A DNA stretch of 64,000 nt from JACVRW01 sp963813495 (lineage in GTDB: Bacteria; Actinomycetota; Thermoleophilia; Solirubrobacterales; Thermoleophilaceae). The DNA is taken from the NCBI GenBank assembly GCA_963813495.1, contig CAWEZC010000005.1:310001-374000 (forward strand), written 5' to 3'. The stretch's first letter is position 1, and every line of letters begins with the position of its first letter. Below, in pieces: positions 42,691-50,966 of this stretch. Made by a program: the position numbers and the translations under genes. The notes beneath the pieces are model-generated. The model saw only the letters and a list, made by a program, of their open reading frames with translations, ran no database searches and was not told where the DNA came from.

Positions 42691-43298
42691 GGCTCCGCGG
42701 TTGGTTCCTGCCCGAGACGCCGGACGTGCTGGGGCTATTGCGCCGTCAGGTCGCGGTGACGATCGAGGGCTTGGACGGGTTCGCGGCTTGGGCCGCCGGG
42801 GACGCGAGCGCGGCGCAGGCCGTGCTCGACACCGAGCGCGAGGGGGAGGCGGCGAAGCGAGAGGTGCTGAGCGCGTTGCGCGACGCCTTCGTGACCCCGC
42901 TGGAGCCCGAGGACGTATTCGCGCTCTCGCGCGGTGTCGACCGGATCCTCAACTACGCGCGCGACCTCGTGAACGAGTCGGAGGCCATGGCCTGCCCGCC
43001 GGACGCCGGAATCGCGGAGATGGCGAGGCTGCTCGGCGTGGCTCTGCGGCACATCGACGACGCGATCGCACGGCTCGACTCGGATGGGGAAGAGGCCACC
43101 GCCTCAGCCGATGCGGCGATCACCGCAGAGCGACAGCTCGAGCGCGCCTACTACGAGGGCATGGTGGCCCTGCTCGGGGTTGCGGACAGGAGCGAGCGCA
43201 TCGCGCGGCGCGAGCTCTACCGCCGCTGCTCGCGGATCGGCGAAACTGTGGTCGAGGTCGCGGAGCGCGTCGTCTATGCGGTCGTAAAGCAGAGCTGA
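42687..43298 (+). CDS. DUF47/PhoU-like Pit accessory protein
   Basis: A 203-residue all-helical cytoplasmic protein of the DUF47 (PhoU-like) family: VLGLLRRQVAVTIEGLDGFAAWAAGD, EREGEAAKREVLSALRDAFVTPLEPEDVFALSRGVDRILNYARDLVNE. The acidic residues in EPEDV and the helix repeats bind metal clusters in PhoU-like proteins. It is translationally coupled to pit and probably controls its activity. Confidence 0.88.
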   Translation: MRLRGWFLPETPDVLGLLRRQVAVTIEGLDGFAAWAAGDASAAQAVLDTEREGEAAKREVLSALRDAFVTPLEPEDVFALSRGVDRILNYARDLVNESEAMACPPDAGIAEMARLLGVALRHIDDAIARLDSDGEEATASADAAITAERQLERAYYEGMVALLGVADRSERIARRELYRRCSRIGETVVEVAERVVYAVVKQS

Positions 43299-43324
43299 GC
43301 CGGGCAGCCCCGCGAACGACGATC

Positions 43325-43776
43325 ATGAGGGCAAAGCAGCTCCTTGTTGCGTATGACGGCTCTGCTCCGGGGCGGCGGGCGCCTGCCCATGCTGCCGAGC
43401 TCGCCCGCCCCGGGGATATCGTGAGCGTCGTAAAAGTGATGCGCGAGCCCGGCGTGAGCTCCCGGATAGCGCCCCGGAGCGAGGAACGCCATCGGCAGCA
43501 GGACCTGCTGGACGAAGCGCGGCGATTCTTGGCCGGCAGCGGGATCGAGACACGCACGGTCGCGCCCGGTCGGCGACACCGCGAGGGAGATCCTCGCCGC
43601 TGCCGAGCGAATCGGCGCCGACTCATCATCGTCGCCCGAGCTCGCGCAAAGGTGCCTCAGGTTCTCGGCTCAATCAGCGGTCTACCTGCAGGGGATCTAC
43701 CCCGAGGAGATCATCGGTGGCGTCCCCGCTCGCCGCGCCCCGATGATGTCGGCCAGCGCCGGCCTCCAACTCTGAG
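43325..43776 (+). pseudogene. Universal stress protein (UspA-like), frame-damaged
   Basis: It starts as MRAKQLLVAYDGSAPGRRAPAHAAELA with a good nucleotide-binding N-terminus, and runs through VSVVKVMREPG to GIETRTVAPG. A frameshift near 43570 hides the expected VGDTAREILAAAERIGAD, and a second near 43620 returns to LIIVARARAKVPQVLGSISG. The C-terminal PVLVV segment is then lost. Two shifts and an eroded end indicate a pseudogene. Confidence 0.65.
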
Positions 43777-43794
43777 CAACGCTCTCTGACGACG

Positions 43795-43819
43795 GCGGGA
43801 GCGCCCCCGGCGCTCCCGC
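43795..43819. terminator. GC-rich hairpin terminator
   Basis: GCGGGAGCGCC (43795-43805), a CCC loop and GGCGCTCCCGC (43809-43819) make an 11-bp perfect stem just past the UspA remnant. There is no T-run, which is common for actinobacterial hairpin terminators. It would end the pit-DUF47 transcript. Confidence 0.6.
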
Positions 43820-43964
43820 TTCGCCCGCACGCAAGCAAGGCGTCCGCGCCTCGACCCCCTGCGCTCGCGCCCGTCGTCCGCAGCAGGCGTCTCGTCACGG
43901 TCGGCGCAGACGACTGCATTCAGACGATCTGGGGTGTCGTCCGGTGGGTGCGGGACCGGAGTCC

Positions 43965-44516
43965 TTAGCGGGGGATCAGCCCGGCCGCCCCCAGCTCCCA
44001 GGTGGTCGCGCGCATCTGGGCGGCGATCGGGTTGTGCTTGGCCATGAAGGCCTGGAGGTGAGGCTTGGCGAGGTCGTGGAACTCGTCATAGGCGTTGTCC
44101 CGGAGGTTGTCGGTGCTCTGGCCGCACTCGCTCGTCTCTGGGTCGTCCGAGCGCTCCGCCCAGACGAGCAGGAGCTTGTTCGCCTCGGCGATCAGCCGCA
44201 GCCCCTCGTCCAGTAGCGCTCGCACGCGGTCGTAGCTGTTCGGCATGCGCAGCCGCGCCAGGCGGGCGCGGGCCGCGGCGATCCGCTGCGGCGAGTCACG
44301 CAGCTCGGCGCGCGTGCGCCTCGGCAGCGTGGTGCACTCGGCGCCGGGAATGCGCACGTCGATCGCGACGCCCCGCAGTAGCGCGTTGTACTCGCGCACG
44401 AGCCTGCGTTCGTCCGCGTTAGGCGGCGGCGCTTGCTCGGCGACGGGCGCCGGCTCCGAGCCGCAGCCCGCGAAAGAGAGCAGCAACCCTGCGACGACGA
44501 TCGGCCGTCCGCGCAT
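43965..44516 (-). CDS. Putative lipoprotein of unknown function
   Basis: A 183-residue protein with a lipoprotein signal: MRGRPIVVAGLLLSFAGC, where the Cys after LSFAG is the lipidation site. A Pro/Ala-rich linker and a helical domain follow (NADERRLVREYNALLRG, AAARARLARLRMPNSYDRVRALLDEGLRLIAEANKLLLVWAER). No family is recognised. ATG 44516 is taken; a GTG two codons earlier is possible. Confidence 0.68.
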   Translation of the reverse strand: MRGRPIVVAGLLLSFAGCGSEPAPVAEQAPPPNADERRLVREYNALLRGVAIDVRIPGAECTTLPRRTRAELRDSPQRIAAARARLARLRMPNSYDRVRALLDEGLRLIAEANKLLLVWAERSDDPETSECGQSTDNLRDNAYDEFHDLAKPHLQAFMAKHNPIAAQMRATTWELGAAGLIPR

Positions 44517-44865
44517 CACCACGCGGCGCGGTGATCCCGCAGGGTTCGTTCTGACACCCGCAGAATTGAACCGCGAGCCATGGACGAGCGACGAGTACGG
44601 CGGTCCGGGCTCCTCTGACGCATGCTTCGCCTTGCCAACGGAGGCGTCTGGGCGACGTCGGCCCGTGCGCTCGCGGCTCGTCCCGAGCGGGCGTCTCTGC
44701 GAATCTCGCGATGGGGGTCACCGATTGGGCGGCGGTGGGGCGCAGCCGAGCGGAGCGGTCGCGTGCGGTGGTGCGATGCTTGGCGGGTGACGGTGCGGCG
44801 CTGTCTGATTGTCGTCGTGCTGGCGTTCGGCGTTCTTGGTCCGGACGCTCGCTCGACGCCGGCCC
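44517..44865. other. Intergenic region with a possible gene-start remnant
   Basis: About 350 bp. A GTG at 44787 opens MTVRRCLIVVVLAFGVLGPDA, a signal-peptide-like stretch. It then runs into the antisense of the next gene's 3' end, so it looks like the 5' scrap of a lost exported-protein gene. Nothing else is supported. Confidence 0.35.
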
Positions 44866-47800
44866 TCAGCTGCCCTCGCGCATGCATAGGGCCGCGATGT
44901 CGACGCCGAAGTAAAGCGGTTGGAACTGCTGGCAGCCCATCCGTGCCGAGAACAATTGGGCGAAGGTCTCGGACACCAGGACCGCCCCAGGAGCGGCGCG
45001 CGCGATCTCGAGATCGAGGGTGCCAGCGGCGGCTTCCCGGTCCGGTCCGGCGAGCAGCCTGATCCGCTCGAGTTTGCGTTCGAAGCGACGGGTACGGAAC
45101 CAGCCCGGCGGCACGCCGCAGTAAGGGCAGTCGGACGTGACCTCCCGCCTGAGCTGGGTTTTCGAGCGCGGGAGCGCGAGCACGTTTTCGAGGAATGTGA
45201 CCGGGTCCTGGTAGTAGGGGCGGTTGAAGCTCGCGCTCATCCTCGTCAGCAGCATGTCGGCGCCGCCTGCTCGCGCGCGTGCCAAGGGATCGGAGGAAAC
45301 TCGCACGACAACGTCGATGCCGATCTCCGCCAAGTTGCCGCGGATGATGCGACCCCATTGTGTGCAGTACGGGATGTCGCAGACGTCGAGCACCGCGCGC
45401 CCGCCACGCCCTCGAGCGAGCGCACGTGCTTGCGCGAGATCCGGGCGGCCTCTTGGGTAGAGATGCGCGTTGTGGTAGCCGGGCATCCCGGGCGGGAGGT
45501 AGTGATCGGCGGGCGGCCAGCCGTAGGTGTCTGAGATCGCGCGCCGGTCGAGGGCGAAGTTGACGGCTCGCCGCAGGCGCGGATCGGAGAACAGCGGCCG
45601 CTGTGCATTGAGCGCGATGTGGTTGACCGCGAGGATCGGGCTCACGAAGAACCGCGGCGAGCGCGCTCGATGCGGCGGCCCGTAGCGGTCGGCGACCGCC
45701 CCGTTCGCTACGAGCGGCGAGGCCGACAGGACGTCGAACTCTCCCAGGTGGTCGGCCTCGCCGCGCTCAATTTGGGAAAGGGCATCGGCCTTCCGCACGT
45801 TTGGGCGGCGATAGACGATCGCGTCCAGCCGCTGTGGTCGCGGGCCCGGGTAGTTGGGGTTGGGCTTGACGACCGCGACCGCTTCGTCGATATGGGCGGC
45901 GAGGTAGTACGGCCCTGCGGCGGGGATCGGCTCTTCGAGGCCGTTCGGGACGATCGGCGTCCGGACCGGCACGGCGCAGAAGTAGGGCAGCGCCATCCGG
46001 GCCGGGAGGTCCGGGGCGGGGGCGTCGAGCTTGATCGTGAGCGTGTCGCCATGGGTCCTGATCCCGGCGATGTGCGGAGTTCGTCCGGCCCGATACGCGT
46101 TCACGCCGGCGATGTCCGACGCGAACGCCGCCGCCAACGCCTGTGGACCGAGCCTGGGCGACAGCGCCCGCTCGATCGTGTACCTGAAGGTCTCCGCCGT
46201 CAGCGGTTCGTTCGACGGCGGCGAGAAGCGGAAGCCCTTCCGGATCCCGAAGGAGTAGGTGCGCCCGTCGGCCGACACGCTCGGCGGAGCTGCCGCGACC
46301 TCGGGCTGGGCGCGCCAGCCGGCTGACGCCGGTGCGTCGGGATAGTTCATCAGCTTCGCGCAGGTCGCGTACTGGAGCTGCCACTGCCAGGGGTTCGTTG
46401 CAATCGCCGGATCGGTGTCCCAGAGCCAGTCCGTGTCAGAGATGAAGTGCGCGACCCGCCCCCGGAGCCCCGCGGTCGCGTCGGCGGCGCTGGGGCCCAC
46501 GCCGACCGCGACGCGCCCGCCGTCGACCGCGACCGCCCCAGTCTCGTGGCCGACGGTGAACGTCTTCTTCACTTCGGTCTGCGGGTCGATGCGGGTGACC
46601 GCGCCCGCGGCGCCGGTGGTTGCCCACAGCGCGCCGTCGCCGTAGGCCAGCCCATCTCCGGCGCCGGCGAGCTTCACGCTGGCGAGGGGCGTCGACGGGT
46701 TGGCCAGTCCTGAGAACTTCCAAACCGTGCGGTTGTCCTTCGTCACGATCCAGACGAACCCGCCTCCGACGGCGGCGCAGCAGATCTCGGGCTGCACCCG
46801 GACCGAGCCGGTGATCTGGTTCGTCGGGGGGTCGACTCGACGAACGATGCCGGCGCTGCCGGATACGACCCACGCCTTCCCGTCGCCCTGGACCACGTCG
46901 CTGGCATAAGGCACGTCGAAACGGTGCACGACCCGACCGGTCCGCGGCTCTATCCGCAGCACGCGCGACTCCCCCTGCGCGACCCAGACCGACCCCGCGC
47001 CCACGGAAACGCCGCCGGCGCCACCCGACTTTGCGGACAGCGCGATCTTGTCGACCGAGCCGTACCTCGCGTCGACTCGCAGCAGCGTCGGGGAGTCGGC
47101 GTCCGTGACCCAGACGGAGCCCTCGCCGACCGCGAGCCCACCGGGATGCACGCCGACACCGAGGCTCCGTGTGACCTCGTGGGACTCCAGGTCGATCCGC
47201 TCGAGGGTGCCGTCGCGGGTCATCGACCACAGGGAGTCGTCGGCGCCGAACCGCAGCAGCGCCGTACGCCGTCCCGGGGCCTGGGCGATGAGCTCACCGC
47301 TGGCCGGATCGAGCAACGCCACAGAGTCTGGCTCTGCTCGCGCGAGAACGGAGTCGCGCAGGAGCAGCAGGGTGGCGACGCCGATCGCGCCTGCGAGCAG
47401 GATCGCACCCAGGGCGCCGAGGACGCGCGGCCGTGCGATAACCCGCCGGGCGCGCGGCCACACGGTCCGTGCTGCCGGTCCGAGAGCCGGATCGTGCGCG
47501 AGGATCGCGCGCTGGAGCTGCTGCATTTCCGCACTCGGTTCTAGGCCGAGGTCCTCGCGAAACGTCCGTCGGGCCTGCTGATAAACCTCGAGCGCCTCGG
47601 CTTGACGGCCCGAGCGGTAGAGCGCCAGCATGAGCTGAGCGCGTGGCCATTCTCTCAGCGGCTCCTGCGCGACGAGCGCCGCGAGCTCGCCGACGAGCGT
47701 CGCGTGGCGGCCAAGCGCAAGGTCGGCCTCGATCCGCTGCTCGAGCACGGCGAGCCGGCGCTCCTCGAGGCGCGCGATCTCGGTCCGAGCGAAGTCGTCG

Positions 47801-48204
47801 TAGGCGAAATCGGCCAACGCAGGCCCGCGCCACAGCGCGAGCGCCTCGCGCAGCTTCTCTGCCGCTTCCCGCGGCTCGGCGTCGCGTGCCTCGTCGACCA
47901 GCTGCTCGAACCTCTGCACGTCGAGCTGGCCGGGGGCGACCTGCAAGACGTAGCCGCCGGGCCGGGTGAGCAGGACCTGGTGGCCGAGCGTCTTGCGCAG
48001 CTGCGAGATGTAGCCCTGCAGCGCCTTGGCGGCGGTCTCCGGCGGCTGCTCGTTCCAGAGCTCCTCGATCAGGCGCTCGCTCCCGACGAACTCGTTCGCC
48101 CGCAGCGCGAGGATCGCGAGCAACTTGCGCTGTCTGCCGCCGCCGATCACGAGCGTCCGATCGCCGTCAGCGACCTCAAATGGGCCAAGTAGGCGGAGCT
48201 CCAT
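44866..48204 (-). CDS. SARP/BTAD transcription factor fused through a membrane helix to a propeller and a peptide-binding domain
   Basis: A 1112-residue one-piece sensor. Residues 1-92 are an OmpR-like winged helix (MELRLLGPFEVADGDRTLVIGGGRQRKLLAILAL) and 95-240 a BTAD domain (DLGLEPSAEMQQLQRAILAHD), together a SARP-type activator. Residues about 261-282 are one membrane helix (VLGALGAILLAGAIGVATLLLL). About 290-590 is a YncE-like beta-propeller (repeats such as GSVWVTDADSPTLLRVD, GSVWVAQGESRVLRIE). The rest is an oligopeptide-type extracellular solute-binding domain (FSPPSNEPLTAETFRYTIERALSP). Binding outside could thus control DNA binding inside. ATG 48204 starts the conserved winged helix; the longer frame upstream lacks domain features and covers the promoter repeats. 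Confidence 0.88.
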   Translation of the reverse strand: MELRLLGPFEVADGDRTLVIGGGRQRKLLAILALRANEFVGSERLIEELWNEQPPETAAKALQGYISQLRKTLGHQVLLTRPGGYVLQVAPGQLDVQRFEQLVDEARDAEPREAAEKLREALALWRGPALADFAYDDFARTEIARLEERRLAVLEQRIEADLALGRHATLVGELAALVAQEPLREWPRAQLMLALYRSGRQAEALEVYQQARRTFREDLGLEPSAEMQQLQRAILAHDPALGPAARTVWPRARRVIARPRVLGALGAILLAGAIGVATLLLLRDSVLARAEPDSVALLDPASGELIAQAPGRRTALLRFGADDSLWSMTRDGTLERIDLESHEVTRSLGVGVHPGGLAVGEGSVWVTDADSPTLLRVDARYGSVDKIALSAKSGGAGGVSVGAGSVWVAQGESRVLRIEPRTGRVVHRFDVPYASDVVQGDGKAWVVSGSAGIVRRVDPPTNQITGSVRVQPEICCAAVGGGFVWIVTKDNRTVWKFSGLANPSTPLASVKLAGAGDGLAYGDGALWATTGAAGAVTRIDPQTEVKKTFTVGHETGAVAVDGGRVAVGVGPSAADATAGLRGRVAHFISDTDWLWDTDPAIATNPWQWQLQYATCAKLMNYPDAPASAGWRAQPEVAAAPPSVSADGRTYSFGIRKGFRFSPPSNEPLTAETFRYTIERALSPRLGPQALAAAFASDIAGVNAYRAGRTPHIAGIRTHGDTLTIKLDAPAPDLPARMALPYFCAVPVRTPIVPNGLEEPIPAAGPYYLAAHIDEAVAVVKPNPNYPGPRPQRLDAIVYRRPNVRKADALSQIERGEADHLGEFDVLSASPLVANGAVADRYGPPHRARSPRFFVSPILAVNHIALNAQRPLFSDPRLRRAVNFALDRRAISDTYGWPPADHYLPPGMPGYHNAHLYPRGRPDLAQARALARGRGGRAVLDVCDIPYCTQWGRIIRGNLAEIGIDVVVRVSSDPLARARAGGADMLLTRMSASFNRPYYQDPVTFLENVLALPRSKTQLRREVTSDCPYCGVPPGWFRTRRFERKLERIRLLAGPDREAAAGTLDLEIARAAPGAVLVSETFAQLFSARMGCQQFQPLYFGVDIAALCMREGS

Positions 48205-48220
48205 GGCGCGCCGTACGGCC

Positions 48221-48226
48221 ACGCTA
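48221..48226 (-). promoter_or_regulatory. Candidate -10 of the SARP-sensor gene
   Basis: On the minus strand TAGCGT (48226 to 48221) fits TANNNT and lies 16 bp before ATG 48204, implying a very short leader. The upstream direct repeats end 22 bp before it, roughly where a -35 and an activator site would be. Confidence 0.4.
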
Positions 48227-48248
48227 CCACGCCACTCCGCGCCCGTCG

Positions 48249-48279
48249 TTACCCGGCTCTTACCGGTCCTTACCGGCTC
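48249..48279. repeat. Three direct repeats with one-helical-turn spacing
   Basis: TTACCCGGCTC (48249-48259), TTACCGGTCC (48260-48269) and TTACCGGCTC (48270-48279) are tandem, with a period of 10-11 bp. SARP regulators typically bind such direct repeats on one DNA face near the -35. The site lies between the SARP-sensor gene and the divergent exported-protein gene and could serve either. Confidence 0.6.
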
Positions 48280-48348
48280 AGGGGGGCCTGCCCGGACGCT
48301 TGGCCGGCAACCCCAACAAGCCGGCTGAGGCCGGGAAGGGAGACACCA

Positions 48349-48753
48349 ATGATCACCTTTAGGCAACAGCGGGGCGCCATCGCGGCGCGTGTAGCGCTCG
48401 CACTCGTCGTCGCCGGCGCGCTCGTCGGCGCCGCGCCCTCATACGCCGCTCCAGCACTCCCCTGCACTAGCCACTTTCCGGTGAGCAACTATCACTGCAC
48501 CCACCAGGCGTATCCAAACCCGGAATACCCGAACCACAAGCCGCTCAGAGGCAACTACGCCAAGAGCCCGTCCACGCCGCTGCAGCAACCCAGCAGCCGA
48601 TTCGATTGGCTCGCCGCCGGGGTCGGCGCCGCCGGCATGCTCGGACTCATCCTGCTGCTAACCGCGGTCAAGACCGGTGCGCGGATTGCGCGCAATCGCA
48701 GGCACGACGTGCCGCTCGTCGTCCAGATTGACGACCATCCAGGCGTTGGTTGA
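48349..48753 (+). CDS. Small exported or membrane-anchored protein of unknown function
   Basis: A 134-residue protein with a signal peptide (ARVALALVVAGALVGAAPSYA, cleavage after about residue 34). The short exported part has two cysteines (PCTSHFPVSNYHCTHQAYPNPEYPNH), then a second hydrophobic segment (WLAAGVGAAGMLGLILLLTAV) and a basic cytoplasmic tail. A GGGAAGGGAGAC site precedes ATG 48349. No family is recognised. Its position opposite the SARP-sensor across shared repeats suggests it may be a target or partner of that sensor. Confidence 0.68.
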   Translation: MITFRQQRGAIAARVALALVVAGALVGAAPSYAAPALPCTSHFPVSNYHCTHQAYPNPEYPNHKPLRGNYAKSPSTPLQQPSSRFDWLAAGVGAAGMLGLILLLTAVKTGARIARNRRHDVPLVVQIDDHPGVG

Positions 48754-48951
48754 GCCCCTCAGTCCAGATCCGGTGCACTGCGGCAGGAAGATGAACGCGG
48801 TGCACCGGAGAGGCCACGCCACTCCCGACCGGCGGTCTAGCGCTTTCCGACCTTGAGCGAGCGCGCCCCGGCCCAGCCCACGCACGCCCGCAACGGACGA
48901 AGGCGGCACTCCCGCGTTGCATGGGATGCGGCACTCTGGAAGGGTCCAACC

Positions 48952-49350
48952 ATGCCCGTCGAGCCGGAATCAGAGACGCCGTCCGAGCTCATCGACGCGA
49001 AGATCAACGAACTGGACGATTGGCGCGGAGAGATGCTCTCCCGAATCCGCGGGCTCACCAAGCAGGCCGTTCCCAACGTCGTCGAAGAGATCAAATGGCG
49101 CAAGGCATCGAACCCTTTCGGCGTCCCGGTTTGGTCCCACGAGGGGGTCATCCTCACCGGCGAGACCTACGAGGACAAGGTGAAGCTCAGCTTCGCCAAG
49201 GGAGCTTCCCTGGAGGATCCAGCCGGCCTCTTCAACTCCAGCCTCGAGGGCAAGGTGAGGCGCGCCATCGACCTCCACGAGGGAGACGGCATTGACGAGG
49301 AGGCCTTCAAAGCCCTCGTCCGTTCTGCGGCTGAGCTGAACGCGTCGTAG
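48952..49350 (+). CDS. DUF1801/YdhG-like protein
   Basis: A 132-residue protein of the DUF1801 type: ELIDAKINELDDWRGEMLSRIRGLTKQAVPNVVEEIKWRKASNPFGVPVWSHEGVILTGETYEDKVKLSFAKGASLEDP. This matches the small frataxin-like fold proteins found widely in bacteria, whose role is not firmly known. ATG 48952 is used; the longer frame from 48853 adds an Arg-rich stretch without domain features. A strong hairpin lies between it and the convergent beta-helix gene. Confidence 0.78.
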   Translation: MPVEPESETPSELIDAKINELDDWRGEMLSRIRGLTKQAVPNVVEEIKWRKASNPFGVPVWSHEGVILTGETYEDKVKLSFAKGASLEDPAGLFNSSLEGKVRRAIDLHEGDGIDEEAFKALVRSAAELNAS

Positions 49351-49513
49351 CCCGCGACTGGAGTGCCGCTTCGGACGACAAGCGCAACCCAGCAGAGGAC
49401 ACCGCGGCTCTCCTGCATTGCGCGCAAATCGACAGCGGGATGTGAGGGCTTCGAGGCGCGCGGCACATGCGCAGGTAGGCATCCCGTTGAAACGGCGTTG
49501 CAGAGCGCCAGCG

Positions 49514-49544
49514 GGTGAACCCCGCTCGCGGAGCGGGGTTCACC
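49514..49544. terminator. Strong hairpin between convergent genes
   Basis: GGTGAACCCCGCTC (49514-49527), a GCG loop and GAGCGGGGTTCACC (49531-49544) form a 14-bp perfect stem 20 bp past the stop of the beta-helix gene. No T-run follows on either strand. It probably ends the minus-strand transcript and may also block readthrough from the DUF1801 gene. Confidence 0.7.
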
Positions 49545-49563
49545 ATCTCGGCTGTCGAGCTGC

Positions 49564-50502
49564 TTAGGTGCAGACGACGTTTGTGCACTGCGTGGCCATG
49601 CCGTTGCCGCTCGCGGTGTTGCCGCCACCGTCGGTGACGCCCACCACCGCCTGAATCCCGAAGCCGCCGTTCTCGTTGGCGGAGTTGCGGGCGATTGTCG
49701 TCCCCGTACTGTCCACGAAGATGCCGTCCTGGAGGTTCTCGTTCGCGACGTTTCGCCTCACCAGGGTTCTCAAGGCGGTGCTCTGCACGAAGATGCCGCT
49801 GAGCTGGTTCGCGATCGCGGTGTTTCGCTCCAGCCGGCTGTCGTCCGAGTCATTCTCCACAGCGATTCCGAACGTCGTGTTCCGGACGAACGAGCTCCGC
49901 TCGATCCGGTTGTCGTCGGAATCGCCCGTCGCAGTGATCCCGGACGTGCCGTTGTCGGATGCCGAGCTGTACCGCACACGGTTGTCGTCGGAGCCGGTGT
50001 TGAGGATGATCCCGTCGCCCCCGTTGTCCGCCGCGGAGACCCAGTCGATCCGGTTGTCGTCGGAGGCGTCAAGCGCGATTCCGGGGCCGAGGTTCAGGGA
50101 GACCGTCAGGCGAGAAAGGCGGTTCTTCGCGGCCCCCAGAAGCCGGATGCCATCCATGAACTGATGGACCGTCCCCTTCTTCACGGTCACGTCGTCATGG
50201 CCGGCCACATTGTTTACGCCTGTGCCGGCGCCCACGCCGTCGATCGTATGGCCGTTGAGATCGATGGTGATGTCGGGCGCGCCGACTATCACCCCGTCGG
50301 CCGGGCAGTTGTTGAGGTCGCGCGCGAGCGTCGTGTCCACGGTTATGATGTCGCCGCACTGGACCACGGTGGTGCTGACGCCGTGGTGGGCCAACGACCC
50401 GATCGTGGCGGCGCCAGCTACCGCGAACACGACTCCGGCCGTCGCCGCCACGGCCACGACCGACAACCGTCGCCTGCGCGAGGTGTGTCTGGACCCCTTC
50501 AT
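49564..50502 (-). CDS. Exported right-handed beta-helix repeat protein
   Basis: A 312-residue exported protein: a basic N-terminus and signal segment (SVVAVAATAGVVFAVAGAATIG), then a parallel beta-helix made of ~24-residue coils. Regular Asn/Asp ladders appear: SDDNRIDWVSAADNGGDGIIL, SDDNRVRYSSASDNGTSGIT, SDDNRIERSSFVRNTTFGIAV. This resembles NosD-type or carbohydrate-active beta-helices. It ends with a Cys-containing QCTNVVCT. No catalytic residue can be assigned. ATG 50502 follows GGAGGAGG by about 8 bp. Confidence 0.82.
   Translation of the reverse strand: MKGSRHTSRRRRLSVVAVAATAGVVFAVAGAATIGSLAHHGVSTTVVQCGDIITVDTTLARDLNNCPADGVIVGAPDITIDLNGHTIDGVGAGTGVNNVAGHDDVTVKKGTVHQFMDGIRLLGAAKNRLSRLTVSLNLGPGIALDASDDNRIDWVSAADNGGDGIILNTGSDDNRVRYSSASDNGTSGITATGDSDDNRIERSSFVRNTTFGIAVENDSDDSRLERNTAIANQLSGIFVQSTALRTLVRRNVANENLQDGIFVDSTGTTIARNSANENGGFGIQAVVGVTDGGGNTASGNGMATQCTNVVCT
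49835..50122. repeat. Four 72-bp coding repeats in the beta-helix gene
   Basis: Four tandem units begin at 49835, 49907, 49979 and 50051, spaced exactly 72 bp. The last three begin with the identical 14-mer CGGTTGTCGTCGGA, and the first is a near copy. Each encodes one 24-residue coil (SDDNR ladder). The precise spacing and near-identical 14-mers suggest duplication or gene conversion. Confidence 0.65.
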
Positions 50503-50966
50503 TCCCGATCCTCCTCCGAGCTGCAGGGGTAACGATTGGCGGCCCAGCAATGGCCGCCCGACCTCCCGGGCCGTCACGCGTCTGCGTGGCGGCGGGTGGA
50601 GGCCCGCGAGGGCGCGGAGAGGAACCTCCTTCACGCGACTACATGTGCTGCTGCCCTCGCACTGCGTGGCGTACCACGCGCCGCAAGACGAGTCAAGTCG
50701 GCGTTGAACGCCAGCCCTGCAGGGCTACCTCGCCTCTTCGAGAGCGATGCGCGCCACCAACGTCGCCATGCTGCTCGGGGCCCGGCGCAACCATCCGCTG
50801 GACGGCCGCTGGCGGGCCCCATGCACACCCGCGAGGTTCCGTCTTGCATGGAAAGCATGAGCCCGGGAAGCGACGAGCGTCAGGCGAGGCGTCAGACCAC
50901 ACCCTGTGTATAGCCCCCGCGCGCGGGATCCACGGTGCGGTTAGCCGGTCGGGACGCAGTTCTCTC
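50503..50966. other. Intergenic region, no gene seen
   Basis: About 460 bp upstream of the beta-helix gene and past the end of the DUF4239-like gene. Short frames here have no domain. It should contain the promoter of the beta-helix gene; no clear consensus is visible. Confidence 0.45.

Noticed and set aside
44787..45062. Small exported protein starting at GTG 44787
   Set aside because: After the signal-like start the frame is antisense to the 3' end of the SARP-sensor gene and shows no protein features.
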